A stretch of DNA of 64,000 nucleotides from Vanrija pseudolonga (Eukaryota; Basidiomycota; Tremellomycetes; Trichosporonales; Trichosporonaceae), in assembly GCF_020906515.1 (NCBI RefSeq), contig NC_085855.1, positions 806,001 through 870,000 of the forward strand. The letters run 5' to 3'. This document shows, in pieces, positions 21,080-31,265 of the stretch; the stretch's first letter is position 1, and every line of letters starts with the position of its first letter. The notes under the pieces were generated by a model. The model saw nothing but the letters and a program-made list of their open reading frames with translations, did no database searches and had not been told where the DNA came from. The translations under genes and the position numbers were made by a program.

Positions 21080-21460
21080 TCATCCGTACGCCATGCCGGT
21101 CAACGACATCGTCGTCGTGCCCTTCTGGTTGGCCTTGCGGAGGTTCTTGACGCCGCCGACGCGGCAGATGAAGCACCCTTGATCGGGCGTCGTGGTGTGG
21201 TCGCGTTCGTGCACGAGGAGGCGGTGCGAGTAGTCCACGTCGCCATGGGAGTACTTGAGGGCGTTGCGGACCGCGTCCTCGCCGAACCCCTCGGCGACGA
21301 GCGTGTCGACATCGGTCTGGAGGGGGATGCCGAGCTTGTTGTTGAGCTTGCGTTTGAAGAAGCCTGGCGGCTTGGTTGATGGCCCCGGAGCCACCGTGGT
21401 CGTGTTGGAGACGACCGAGGCCAGGGTGCCAGTGTTGGAGGGTGCGCGTTCAAGTGACAT
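21080..21460 (-). CDS. UBA-like/CxxC family protein F (126 aa)
   Basis: The frame starts MSLERAPSNTGTLASVVS. A short basic linker (FFKRKLNNKLG) leads to the core VDTLVAEGFGEDAVRNALKYS...GDVDYSHRLL (about residues 50-84), then HERDH and CFIC 10 residues on. The tail is short. A TATAAA at 21504-21509 lies 44 bp upstream. It is the last member; beyond it the divergent neighbour is the uL18 ribosomal protein gene. Confidence 0.7.
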   Translation of the reverse strand: MSLERAPSNTGTLASVVSNTTTVAPGPSTKPPGFFKRKLNNKLGIPLQTDVDTLVAEGFGEDAVRNALKYSHGDVDYSHRLLVHERDHTTTPDQGCFICRVGGVKNLRKANQKGTTTMSLTGMAYG

Positions 21461-21503
21461 TGTGGTGTGGGTCAACAACACGGTACAATGCATGAGGCGT
21501 CGA

Positions 21504-21509
21504 TTTATA
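21504..21509 (-). promoter_or_regulatory. TATA box of family gene F
   Basis: TATAAA on the minus strand, 44 bp before the ATG at 21460. Confidence 0.5.
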
Positions 21510-21740
21510 AGTAGCTGTAGCTCATCTCCGGGGGCCAAGGTGTCCAGGAGAGATGTGCGGGTTGGTGTCGGGAGGTGGGCGGCGCCACTGCTTGGTATTG
21601 GCAACAGACATGTCAAGCGGATCAACACTCAGATGAATTGGGGACCCCGCATCAAACTGCCACACATCCCCACGTGGCCGGGGTTATGTTTCGGCGAAAA
21701 TATGAATTTGGTCGCTATGCCCTGGTGCGAGGATTCACAG

Positions 21741-21800
21741 TCCTGGCTGGGGGTCGCTGGCTGGCAGGCTCACTGGCTCACTGGCTGGCTGGCTGGCTGC
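21741..21800. repeat. Imperfect GGCT/CTGG microsatellite
   Basis: CTGGCTGG units recur with interruptions over about 60 bp, upstream of the uL18 gene. Confidence 0.75.
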
Positions 21801-21879
21801 ACGCTGCGAGGGTCGCAAAGAGTTTCAACTTTGAGGCAGTTGAAGGCTCTCTCGTCCATCAACCAAAAAACGGTCCAAG

Positions 21880-23134
21880 GTGAGTACTGCAACCAGCTTC
21901 AAAGCAGCAGCGAGCGACGGCAAGACGACGGGCATGAGGAGGGCGATGTGGACAGCGTGGATGCGAGGCGCCGGTGCTCGACGCTGGGCCGATCCGCCAG
22001 GCTCGTCGGCTTTTGCGGTCGTGTGCGGTACGCGGGGAGGACACTGGGAGAGGGCGCGATGGCGAGCAAGCCGGCCATCCCGGTACCCACTCGCGTTGCT
22101 GGGAGGAGAAAACTTGACACGTCGTCTTACGCCGCTCGCTACTTTGCTGGATTCGCAACTCGGACCTCTCTAACTGTCTCTCAGATGCCTTTCGTCAAGA
22201 CTGTCAAGAACAGCGCCTACTACTCGCGCTTCCAGGTCAAGCCCCGCCGTCGTCGTGAGGGCCGCACCGACTACTACCAGCGCAAGGTGCGTAATGCTTG
22301 CGACCAAGGCTTTGCGTTGCAGTTTGCTAACCCCCACTCCAGCGCCTCGTCGCCCAGGCCAAGAACAAGTACGCCTCGCCCAAGTACCGTCTTGTCGTCC
22401 GCTTCACCAACCGCCAGGTGATCTGCCAGATCGTCTACGCCAAGCTCACCGGTGACGTTGTTCTTACCCACGCCTCGTCCAAGGAGCTCCCCCGCTACGG
22501 CATCAAGCACGGTCTCACCAACTGGACCGCTGCCTACGCCACCGGTCTCCTTGTCGCCCGCCGTGCCCTTACCAAGCTCGGCCTCGCCGACAAGTACGAG
22601 GGCTTCACCGAGCCCTCGGGTGAGCTCGAGCTCGTTGAGCCCCTCGGCGACGACGAGCCCCGCCCCTTCAAGGCCTACCTCGACGTTGGTCTCCGCCGCA
22701 CCTCGACCGGCAACCGTGTCTTCGGTGCCCTGAAGGGTGCTTCGGACGGTGGCATCTTCATCCCCCACAACACCAAGCGTTTCCCCGGCTACGACCCCGA
22801 GACCAAGACCATTGACGCCGAGGTCCTCCAGAAGTACATTGTCGGTGGCCACGTCGCCGAGTACATGGAGTCGCTCGAGGAGGAGGACGACGAGCGCTTC
22901 AAGAAGCAGTTCGCTACCTACCTCGCCGACGACATTGGATCGGAGGACATTGAGGAGCTCTACTCGGCCGCCTACGAGGCCATCCGTGAGGACCCCTCGT
23001 TCACCCCCACCGAGAAGGACACTGCCAAGTGGACCGCCGAGTCGAAGAAGCTCCGCCAGGTCCGCCTCACCAAGGAGCAGCGTCGCGAGCGTGTCGAGGA
23101 GAAGATCGCCGCCTGGAAGGCCGACAACGAGTAA
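21880..23134 (+). CDS. RPL5: 60S ribosomal protein uL18 (L5), with 5' UTR intron
   Basis: Coding exons are 22185-22286 and 22343-23134, giving 297 residues, the standard length. The protein begins MPFVKTVKNSAYYSRFQVK and has the family blocks TDYYQRKRLVAQAKNKY, YGIKHGLTNWTAAYATGLL and DGGIFIPHNTKRFPGYD, with the usual Lys/Arg-rich C-terminus. It binds 5S rRNA in the 60S subunit with uL5. The ATG follows directly on a CTAAC...CAG acceptor, and a GTGAGT donor at 21880 defines a probable 305-nt intron in the 5' leader (21880-22184), common for fungal ribosomal protein genes. Codon bias is extreme. Confidence 0.95.
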
Positions 23135-24064
23135 TCGTTGGTCTCTTGGGTCCATCATTGTTCTCTGTACTAGCCTGGGCATCGAGACATGCATCATCGT
23201 GTCCGGAATGATTGAGCTTATGGGATTACTGATTGACGCAAAGTACGTTCGGGCGCGGGGCGTTAGGGGAGGGATGGAACTTGGCGGCGAGGAAGGTGAG
23301 GAGAATTTTGGCTGTGAGCGTGGCGCTGGGTGCGAAATGATGCCTGTTGGTGGCACCCGGAACCAAGACGGACGACGCCCTTGATGACAGTTGATCGGTA
23401 ACATGGTGGAATCGACAATCCATTCCAATGCTCATGCTCGTCGTCGTTGTCAGCGAGTAACAGTCCGAGTAGCAGGATGCGTGTGCACAGGACAGACGCC
23501 GCCAAGCCTGCCTGGCTCGAGCACGATGCCTCTCCGCGCGCGTCCATGCGCCGCGAACGGGGCATGAGGCAGGGTCGAGCCAGCCATGTCAGTCAGCCAA
23601 GTCGGACGATCAGAGGCCTGTTCGCGAGCGAGGGAGCGCAATGTTTCGCTGCAGAAACGAGTGGCCGAGTCACGTCATGGAATGGTCATGCACGATGAGG
23701 TCGCTTGCGTGTATGCGCTCGTCACCCTGCCGCGGTGCCGCCGGCTCCTCCTTCCTCCCTTCTTCGCTGCCGGTCCGGCGCCCCCGTTCGCCGTAGCTGC
23801 GCACGCCCGCCAGCCGCCAGCCGCTAGCGAGATGGCAGCATTGCAATGTGGGGGTCGGCGCAGGCCCGCAGGACGCAGTAGCGCTCCACCTTCCCCCACC
23901 TTCCCCTGTATATAATCTTTGCGCCCTCGGCCTCGTCGCTCACCAACCAACTCTCCAACACGCACTAGAATCCAACCTTCTTCCCTGCCTTCCAACTGTC
24001 GCAAGATAGCCCTCAAGACAAGCAACACTCGTTCACCAACCCACACTCATTACCCACATCAACA
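23135..24064. promoter_or_regulatory. Upstream region of the repeat-peptide gene
   Basis: The 930-bp stretch has no coding frame of note. A TATATAA at 23909-23915 is well placed for a transcript with a roughly 120-nt leader ending in CACATCAACA before the ATG at 24065. Confidence 0.5.
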
Positions 24065-25251
24065 ATGAAGCCCGTCCTCATCACCATCCTCGCCGCCTTC
24101 GTCGCTGGCGTCGTCGCTGTCCCCGTCCCCGTCCTCCTCCCGCGTGAGCCTCCTCCTTCCTTCCCCCGTCTCTACGGCCCGGCACGGCTCACACCCCCCA
24201 GCCACCACAGACTTAGACGTCCGCCAGATCTGGGGCGGAAGTATGTCTAGCCACTGGGAGCGAGCACTGACTGCAGACCCGCCTTACTGGAAGCGCGAGG
24301 CCGGGCTCCTTCCTACTGAGATGGGTGAGTAGGCCTTGGTGGTGATGTGCTCCGTCGTCGTGCCCCCTCCTCCTCTCCTCCACCTCCCCGCCCCTCCCCT
24401 CACCTCCCTTGAGCCTCGGCCGCGGCCACCCCGGCCCCCGAGGTGGCACTCATGCTCCCTCCTCCTCACTACCATGGAAGGTGGATTCTCTAAGTCAGGC
24501 GGGCGGCCAATGCACCCCGGTTCGGATAGAGGAAAGGAGAGAGGGAAACTGCGCAGTCGGGATCTGCGTGCCACAGCACCGCTCCTGTATCGTGGACACG
24601 AGGATGTGGCTGACGACCCAGGCGACGAGAAGCACCAGGACGGCTACTGGCGTGACGGTGAGCGCCACGATCTTGGCAGCGAGCACGGCTGAGTTCAAAG
24701 ACACCCGTATCTACTGGAAGCGCGACTGGCCTACCGGCGGCTGGTGGTTCCCCGGTAAGTGGCCTCTGTTTGGGGGTTCGATGCCACCCACTCATGTACC
24801 CAGGCCCCGTCTTCTGGAAGCACACGGCCGACGCCTCGGCCACCCCCGATGCTCAGACTGGTATCTGGGGTGGCGGTGAGCTCGTGATGGGACAGGAGTG
24901 TCGCTGACTCACAGCTCCTCCTCACTGGAAGCGCAACCCTGATGCCGAGGCCGGCCCTACCTCCACTTCCAATCTCGACGCCCGGCAGTGTGGTGGTATC
25001 TGGGGTGGTTGTGAGTGTGCTAGGAGGTAGAGAATCATAGCACTAACACGCCCTCCCAGCTCCTCCCTGCTGGAAGCGCGCCGCCGGGGCCGAGGCGGGC
25101 CCCACTTCTGACTTCGAGTCTCGCCAGACCGGCATTTGGGGCGGAGGCGAGTGCATTGAGATGGCAGCAGTCTCCAGCATTACTAACTCTCCCAGCCCCT
25201 GCCTATTGGAAGCGTGAGCCGGGGGCCCTCATCACCGCCACCAGTTCATAA
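24065..25251 (+). CDS. Secreted Kex2-type repeat-peptide precursor, one peptide repeat per exon
   Basis: Exons 24065-24143, 24211-24240, 24277-24324, 24622-24657, 24701-24754, 24804-24875, 24915-25010, 25060-25146 and 25196-25251 give about 185 residues. MKPVLITILAAFVAGVVA is a signal peptide. The rest consists of units in which a short peptide ending in Trp is followed by KR: QIWGGNPPYW-KR, QTGIWGGAPPHW (followed by KR), QCGGIWGGSPPCW-KR and QTGIWGGAPAYW-KR. KR fits Kex2 cleavage; the Arg before each Q is a possible second site. Spacers such as NPDAEAGPTS follow. All introns are phase 1 and, in the clear repeats, interrupt WGG|xPP at the same codon. The last intron starts with GC. Exons 4-6 hold diverged units (GYWRD, RIYWKR, VFWKH). 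The second exon could begin 9 nt earlier, and exon 4 is the least certain. The mature role is unknown; a secreted signal is likely. Confidence 0.7.
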
Positions 25252-25868
25252 ACACCACCCTCAGCGGCTCGTAAGTGCTTCCCTCACCCCGCTTTGTTGG
25301 CGGCTGATCGAAGCCAACACCAGTAAGCACCTCCGACACTCCTCTCGACGCCCCATCCAATGGTCGCCCCTACATCGGCACCAGACACCCTCCCCACTCC
25401 TACCGGAGCCCCCTCTCACCCTCGGACCTCTTGTGTTTTAACAAAAACTCGGACAATACCTCCCCTAGCTCTTGCCTCGAGAGCCTCTCCCTCGTAAACG
25501 GCTGGCCCTGAGCTGGCCTCGCACACCCATGCACGCTGAATGGTGCCGCGCGCCTCCCGACCAGGCCTCCTCCTCCACCATGCTGTAGTCATTGTATTCC
25601 TGTGATAGACAATTGATGTCAATCCAGTACCGTGCATGCAGAGTGCGAGGGGGAACAACGGGTTGCCTGATGCCCCAACAATGGAGTGTCTGTCGCCACA
25701 GCGTTTCAGGAACACGCCGCCACTGGCCGACGACTGACCTCCGCCGAGCGAGACGAGCGACCCACCCTGAACCACATACAACTCTTGCAATTGCAACCAC
25801 CACCCACTCTCCCTTTGCCAGTGTCTCATTCACCACCCACCCGTCCATCCGCAACCGCCTACCACCCG
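25252..25868. other. Intergenic region
   Basis: About 620 bp between the repeat-peptide gene and the Mediator-like gene. It holds a 3' flank and a promoter; no other feature is recognised. Confidence 0.35.
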
Positions 25869-27114
25869 ATGGACGCGCCCAAAAACGGAGAGAGCAGCCG
25901 CTCAGCAATGGACACGGATGCGGCAGAGCCGACTCTGGCCAGCGGCACCGGAGGAGCAGGAGCAGCACCACCAGCCGCCCGCGCCGTGCCGGCTCTCATC
26001 CTGCCAGACTGGGACCGTGAGTGTCTAGCAATGCCATCCTGCGTGCGCCAGGCGTGAGCGTATGCGCCGCCCTACCACGCAGCGACGCGTTCCAACCCAG
26101 CACGTACACACGCGCTCACACCCACCCGCAGCCCTCCCGCCAAAACACCTCCACTCGTCGCTCGACCTCATATCCCTGCTCCACCTCGACGGCCTGTACA
26201 ACTCGTACGTCCGCCCATACTTTGACCCGGTGCCCGAGACGGACGACGAGGGCGGCGCCGACGGGCACGGCGCCGCGGCAGGCGGCCGCGACAAGCCGGT
26301 GCGCCCGCGCAAGAAGCAGGGCTTGAGTAAAGGCTACGTGGGGTTGTTGGAGGACTGTATCGGTGAGTTACACCATCGCCTGCGTTGCGCCAGCCAACTC
26401 CCACTCACGCGTGCCCCAGACCCCGTGCCTATGGGCAGCCAGGCCGAGCACTCGCTCCTCCCGCTAGTGGGCGAGTGGCTCGACCCTCCGCGGCCGCTGG
26501 GCCCCGACGAGATCCCCGAAGGCACCATTACGCTCATCTCGGCCGACATCCTCGCGTCGGCCAAGCTCGAGGTGGGGCTCAAGCAGGACGGCTACGCGGG
26601 GGGCGAGAAGCTCGGCGTGCGCGAGGCCGAGGAGCGGCGGCGGCGCAAGAAGCAGGCGCGTCTCAGCCAGTCGGTCGCGCCGGACCTGCCCGACCTCGCG
26701 CTGCCGTCCCCGACGGGCGGGGCACCCCCGACGCCGATCGCGCCGCCGAACCGCGGGCGCGGCACGCCGTTCACTGCGCCGCGGCGCGGAGGAGGCCCGC
26801 CTGGCTCAGGCGGCGGCGGCAGCGGTAGGCCGCCATGGCCGCGCGCGTCGGCACCGCCGGGCCACGGGCCAGGATACCGCCCCAACCCGGCAGGCGTGCG
26901 CCCCGGCACGCCGGGCACGCCGACCCCGCGCGGCGGCCCAACGCCCGGCACGCCTGGAGGCGGTGGCACGCCGCTCAAGCGGCCCGGCGACGGCGCGTAC
27001 CCCGCCGCCGTGAAGAGAATGCGTCCGCACGGCGGCGGTAGCCGCAGCGCAAGCCCCGCAGACGTTGGCGTCAAGGCCATGTTCAAGGGCCATCGTCGGA
27101 CCGAGGAGCCATAG
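25869..27114 (+). CDS. Mediator complex subunit 19-like (Rox3 family), tentative
   Basis: Exons 25869-26016, 26132-26362 and 26420-27114 give 357 residues. The conserved-looking core lies at residues about 52-150. It runs LHSSLDLISLLHLDGLYNSY, then KKQGLSKGYVGLLEDCIDPV and a Leu-rich GEWLDPPRPLG stretch, which resembles the Med19/Rox3 pattern of a short helical block followed by a Lys/Tyr motif and DCxDP. A coiled basic segment (EAEERRRRKKQARL) follows, then a Gly/Pro/Arg-rich disordered tail with repeats of TPGTP type and a basic end (VKRMRPHGGG). By family it would act in Pol II transcription in the nucleus. Because the core is short, other nuclear regulators cannot be excluded. Confidence 0.5.
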
Positions 27115-27545
27115 GCGTGCGCGCAGGCTTGGGGACGAGGAGGAGGCGGGAGGCGGCGACCGCGCACAGAGAGTGCCATAGACTGGGCTCTTGTCCCGTG
27201 TTGATGTATCGATATCATCCAGACACCACTCACGCCCAATGTCATTTGCCATTCATTGCATACAGCTTACAGCAGGCCTGCGCACGCGCGCAGACGACTC
27301 GCAAGAATAGGATAACGCAAAACAAGACGACGACAGCATGTGTGTACCGCTAGAGATGAATCAAAATCTACCTGTGATTATCGATCGCAACAAGTACAGA
27401 CTCGAGTGTGTGGTGGTGGGTATGAGAGTGCAAAAGGAAAAAAGTGGGAGAGAGCGGCAGGGTTGCGCACGCCAAGAATTATTGTTGATTAGGCAGAGAC
27501 AAGCGCAAGGACCCGAGGAAACCAAAACCAGCTGGGGGAGCGTGT
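27115..27545. other. Intergenic region between convergent genes
   Basis: About 430 bp shared by the 3' ends of the Mediator-like gene and the CBM48 gene. No gene is visible. Confidence 0.35.
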
Positions 27546-30500
27546 CTAGTCCTTGTTCTTCTTGAAGGCGGCCTTGAGCTTGCCAAAGAAGCCAGACTTG
27601 CGCTTCTTGAGCTTGGCAGCGTGCTCGGCGGCAGCGTCGGATGCCTGAGTGGCTGACTGCGAGACCGACTGCTGGGCGTCCTTGGCAAAGTTGCTGACGG
27701 CGTTGCCAGCGTTGGTGGCAGCGCCGGAGGCACCGTTGACGGCGCCAGTGGCGGCGTCGCTGACGGCAGCTGGTGTCGAGGCAAGGGCGCTAGCGGCGGG
27801 GGTAGTGGCCTCCTTGGCAGAGTCAAAGGCGCCGGAGACAGTCTTCTGGGCCGAAGAGCTGACGTTGCCAGCGGCGTCGGTGGTAGCGCCAACAGCCTTG
27901 CCCGCGGCGTCGGTGGTGGCAGTGGCGCCCTGGGAAGCGGCGCCAGTGACGTTGCTAGCGGCGTCCTTCGAAACGGTAGCGGCCGAGTCGACAGCACCAC
28001 CAGCAGCACCGGCAGCGGCACCAGGGGTGGAAGCAGCAGTCGTGTAAACACTGCCAGTAGCGTCCTTGGCCTTGTTGAAGACGTTGCCGCCAAAGTCGCT
28101 AGCCTTCTGAGCACCGCCAGTGACACCGGCAGCGCCGTCCTTGGCGAGGGTGGTCGCCTTGTCAGCGGTAGCGCTGAAGGCACCCGTAGTGGCATCGGCG
28201 GCACCCTTGGCCGAGTCGGTAGCGGCCGTGGCCGTGTTGCTGACAGAGTCGGTCACGCCGCTAGGAGCGTTGGGAGTAGTGGCCGAGGAGCCGGTGACCT
28301 TGCCGAAGGCACCCTTGATGCCGCCAGCAGCCGACTTGGCGCCGTCAGTGGCGGTGGAAGCAGCGCCCGAGACGGCACCGGTTGTAGCGTCGGCGGCCTT
28401 GTTGAGGCCCGCGGTGGCACGGTCAGCGGTACCCTTGGCAGCATCAGTAGCACCAGAGGTAACGCCACCGAAAGCACCAGAGGCACCAGAGCCGAGGCCG
28501 CTAACGGCACCGGTGGCAGAGTCGACGGCCTTGTTGGCAGCACCGGTGGCGGAGTCGATGGCCTTGTTGGCAGCACCGGCGGCCTTGCCGGCGACGTCAC
28601 CGACGGCGCCAGTAGCCTTGCCAGCGGCGTCGCTGGTAGTCTTGGACACGCCGTCGAGAGCAGCGGGGGTGGAGGGGGCAGAGCCGGTGACACCGCCAAC
28701 GGCGGCAGTGGCCTTGTCGGAAACGCCCTTGGCGGCATCAGTAGCGCCGTTGGCAGCGCCGGTGGCAGCGCCGGTGGCAGCGTCCTTGCCCTTGTTGGCA
28801 AAGGCAGCGGCGCCGGCAACGCCGGCAGCACCAAGGCCAGCGACGGCGGCAGTGGCACCGGCAATGGCACCCTTGTTGGAGCTGGGGGCCTCAACAGCCT
28901 TGTCGGCAGCGGCGGGCGCAGCAGGGGCAACGTCAGCGGCGACGGCCTCGGGGGCGGCGACAACGGGAGCAGCAGCGTCGGTGACAGGAGCGGCAGCGTC
29001 GGCAACAGGAGCGGCAGCGTCGGTGACAGGAACGACGGGCTCGACGGGGGCGGCAAGGGCAGCAGCGGTAGCCGAGCTGACATCCTCGGGCGCAGACGTG
29101 GCAGCGGCGTCAACGGCCTCAACAGGAGCGTTCACGGGAACAACGGGGACGCCTGTTGCTGTTAGCACGGGCGTAGAGAGCCACACAACTGTTACTCACC
29201 GGTAGCAGGGGCAGTGACCTTCTCGGCGACCTGAGCGACAGGGGCCGGAACCTCGGGCTTGTCGAGGCCCTGGACGACGTTCTGGAGCTGGTTGACAGCG
29301 TCAACGGGAGGAGCCGAGCCAGCAGGCGAGACGGCGTCGGTAGGGCCGTCGACCTTGGGGAGCGAGGCGACGTCGATGCCGCGGTCCTTGGCGTCCTCGA
29401 CGGAGATCTGCCGCGAGTCAGACACGCCATTGAGATCCAGTGATCTACTCACAGGAGCGGGCTTGGCAACGTCAATGCCAGTGGCCTTGGTGGCAGCGAC
29501 GGCAGCACCGCCGAGAGCGGCGGCACCGGCAGCGGCGATACCGCCAATGGCGCCAGCGTGCGACGAGACGGTCTCGCCAACAGACTTCTGGGTCGCCTCG
29601 GGGGCGTCGGCAGCAGGCGTAGGGACAGTGGCCTCGAGGGTGGCGGGCTCAGCGACCTTCTCCTGCGCGGCGCCGAGGGAAGGCTCCGAAGACGGCTGGG
29701 TGGCAGGGGTCACCTCGGCGGTGCCGTGGGTGGCAGCGGCGGCCTTGGGCTCGGCAGCAGTGAGGGAAGGCTCCTCGCCCTGGGCAGGGGCCGCGACGAC
29801 CTCGGACTTGGAGGGGGCCGTGTAGACCTGCACGGTCGCAGTTAGTACCAGCGCGCGCTCTGGGCGGCGGCATGTCGTCACTCACGTTGTTCACGTTTCC
29901 GTGCTCATCTAAAACACTCGTGTCAGTGATACGGCTCACACTCGACGCATCAGCCGCGCAACGCACCAGTCTCGGTCGCCTCGGTGTCGTGGATCTTCCA
30001 CTCGCCGTCGACGATGAACTTGAAGGTGATCTTCTCACCCCAAGGAAGGGGGACCTTGCCCGAGAAGGTGCCATCCTCCTGCCTGATCAAGGCCGTGTCG
30101 GATTCTGACCAGTTGTTGAAGTTTCCGGCGACGTTGACCTGTTGTCGTGTAGTAGCATGTCGTTGGAATCGGCCGTTCCGAGCCAAGGGTGGAATGTAAC
30201 CGGGGGAATCACGTCAAGATAAAAATCAAAACGGGTCACGCCAGTCGGTTGTAACCAAGTGGAGGTGGGTGGGCGCGATCCAGGTGGGGATGGCAATCAC
30301 ACGGGGTCAGCGCAGTGTTCCAAAGGAGGCGTGAACAGAGTTCGGAGGACAGAAGCAAGCAGCAGAAGCGAGCAGTGATGGGCGTGCAGAGTACGAGAGA
30401 GTACGCCATGCACACATGGGGGTTGTGGGTGTATTTTCGTCACGCTTCCTCGGATGGAACAGTGTGGATGTGGGGAGATTGGTGTGTGTGTGTGTTTGCT

Positions 30501-30565
30501 CAAGGACGACGTACCGTGGTCGGCCCGGCGACCCAGGTGAAGGTCGCAATGTGCTTGTCGCTCAT
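27546..30565 (-). CDS. CBM48 (AMPK glycogen-binding) domain protein with long Ala-rich repeat tail
   Basis: Exons 30565-30515, 30138-29967, 29908-29886, 29827-29453, 29407-29200 and 29152-27546 give about 811 residues. The first three exons form a CBM48/AMPK1-CBM fold (residues 1-85): HIATFTWVAGPTTVNVAGNF, then NWSESD and VPLPWGEKITFKFIVDGEWK, with the carbohydrate-contacting Trp residues in place. This resembles yeast Mdg1/Crp1. The remaining 700 residues are Ala/Gly/Thr/Val/Lys-rich with 11- to 15-residue amphipathic repeats (ATGAANKAVDSATGA type), like LEA or perilipin-type lipid-surface helices. The C-terminus is conserved-looking and basic (RKSGFFGKLKAAFKKNKD). The 376-nt first intron carries a GT microsatellite at about 30481-30496. 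The protein might link glycogen or signalling to a membrane or lipid surface; that is inference. Confidence 0.78.
30481..30496. repeat. GT dinucleotide microsatellite in intron 1 of the CBM48 gene
   Basis: A GTGTGTGTGTGTGT run lies inside the first intron. Confidence 0.7.
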
Positions 30566-31265
30566 GTTGTTGTTGTGGTAACGCGGTAGTTGATGTGCCT
30601 ATCCTAGTCTGTAAATGGGAAGAAGTGCAGTGCAGCAAGACTAGAAAATGCACGGCAAGTAGTAGTGTTGGATGGAAGGATGGAGGGGGGGGGTGTGGGG
30701 CAAAGAAACGACTAAGGAGGCGGCGGGTGGGTGGAAAACCACCATGACTTGCAGCATGACTGACGACTGCGGCTGCTTGCTACACTTGCTCGGCCGGCCA
30801 AAATTGCCAAGAGTGGCAGTCGTCATGTCGGGTGGCGGGTCAAAAAGCTAACAAACTCACCGCCCGCACAAGAGCACTGCAAACCCACACACGTCTTACT
30901 CTTCTCAGTCGCAATGCATTGCATTGCCTCGCCGTCCACTGCCCCTGGATCCAGCCGAGTGGGCCCTGGGCCCGACTAACCGTGGCTGCTAATGCCGCCC
31001 CCACCGTGCCCAGAGCCTCGACTTTGTAATTGTAATGCTGCCCTTCGACTCCACGCGCTCCACCCAACAACCTTCAGGGATTAGGCGCACCCAACAATCC
31101 TAATCAAACACTGCCGCGCCCTTTACGCGTCGTGTCGTAAGGCATACGTCTACACTTTCAACCTTCTTCTATCCATGCAAGATTGATGTATAGCAGAGAA
31201 TCACTCGTCGTTAGTGCCCAGTGCCACCATGCTCAGATGCTACTCTCCACCGTGTGTCTCTCTCT
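30566..31265. other. Intergenic region
   Basis: About 700 bp between the CBM48 gene start and the ZIP transporter stop, both on the minus strand. A G-tract lies at 30685-30693. No gene is seen. Confidence 0.35.

Noticed and set aside
21741-21800. GGCT repeats as part of a minisatellite or attachment site
   Set aside because: Short and impure; a simple microsatellite explains it, and the similar tract at 45.7 kb is not paired with any element.
24336-24692. 118-codon open frame on + inside the repeat-peptide gene
   Set aside because: It lies mostly in an intron and does not continue the signal-peptide frame; the multi-exon model explains the repeats better.
28120-29205. 361-codon Ala/Val-rich open frame on +
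   Set aside because: Antisense of the Ala-rich repeats of the CBM48 protein.
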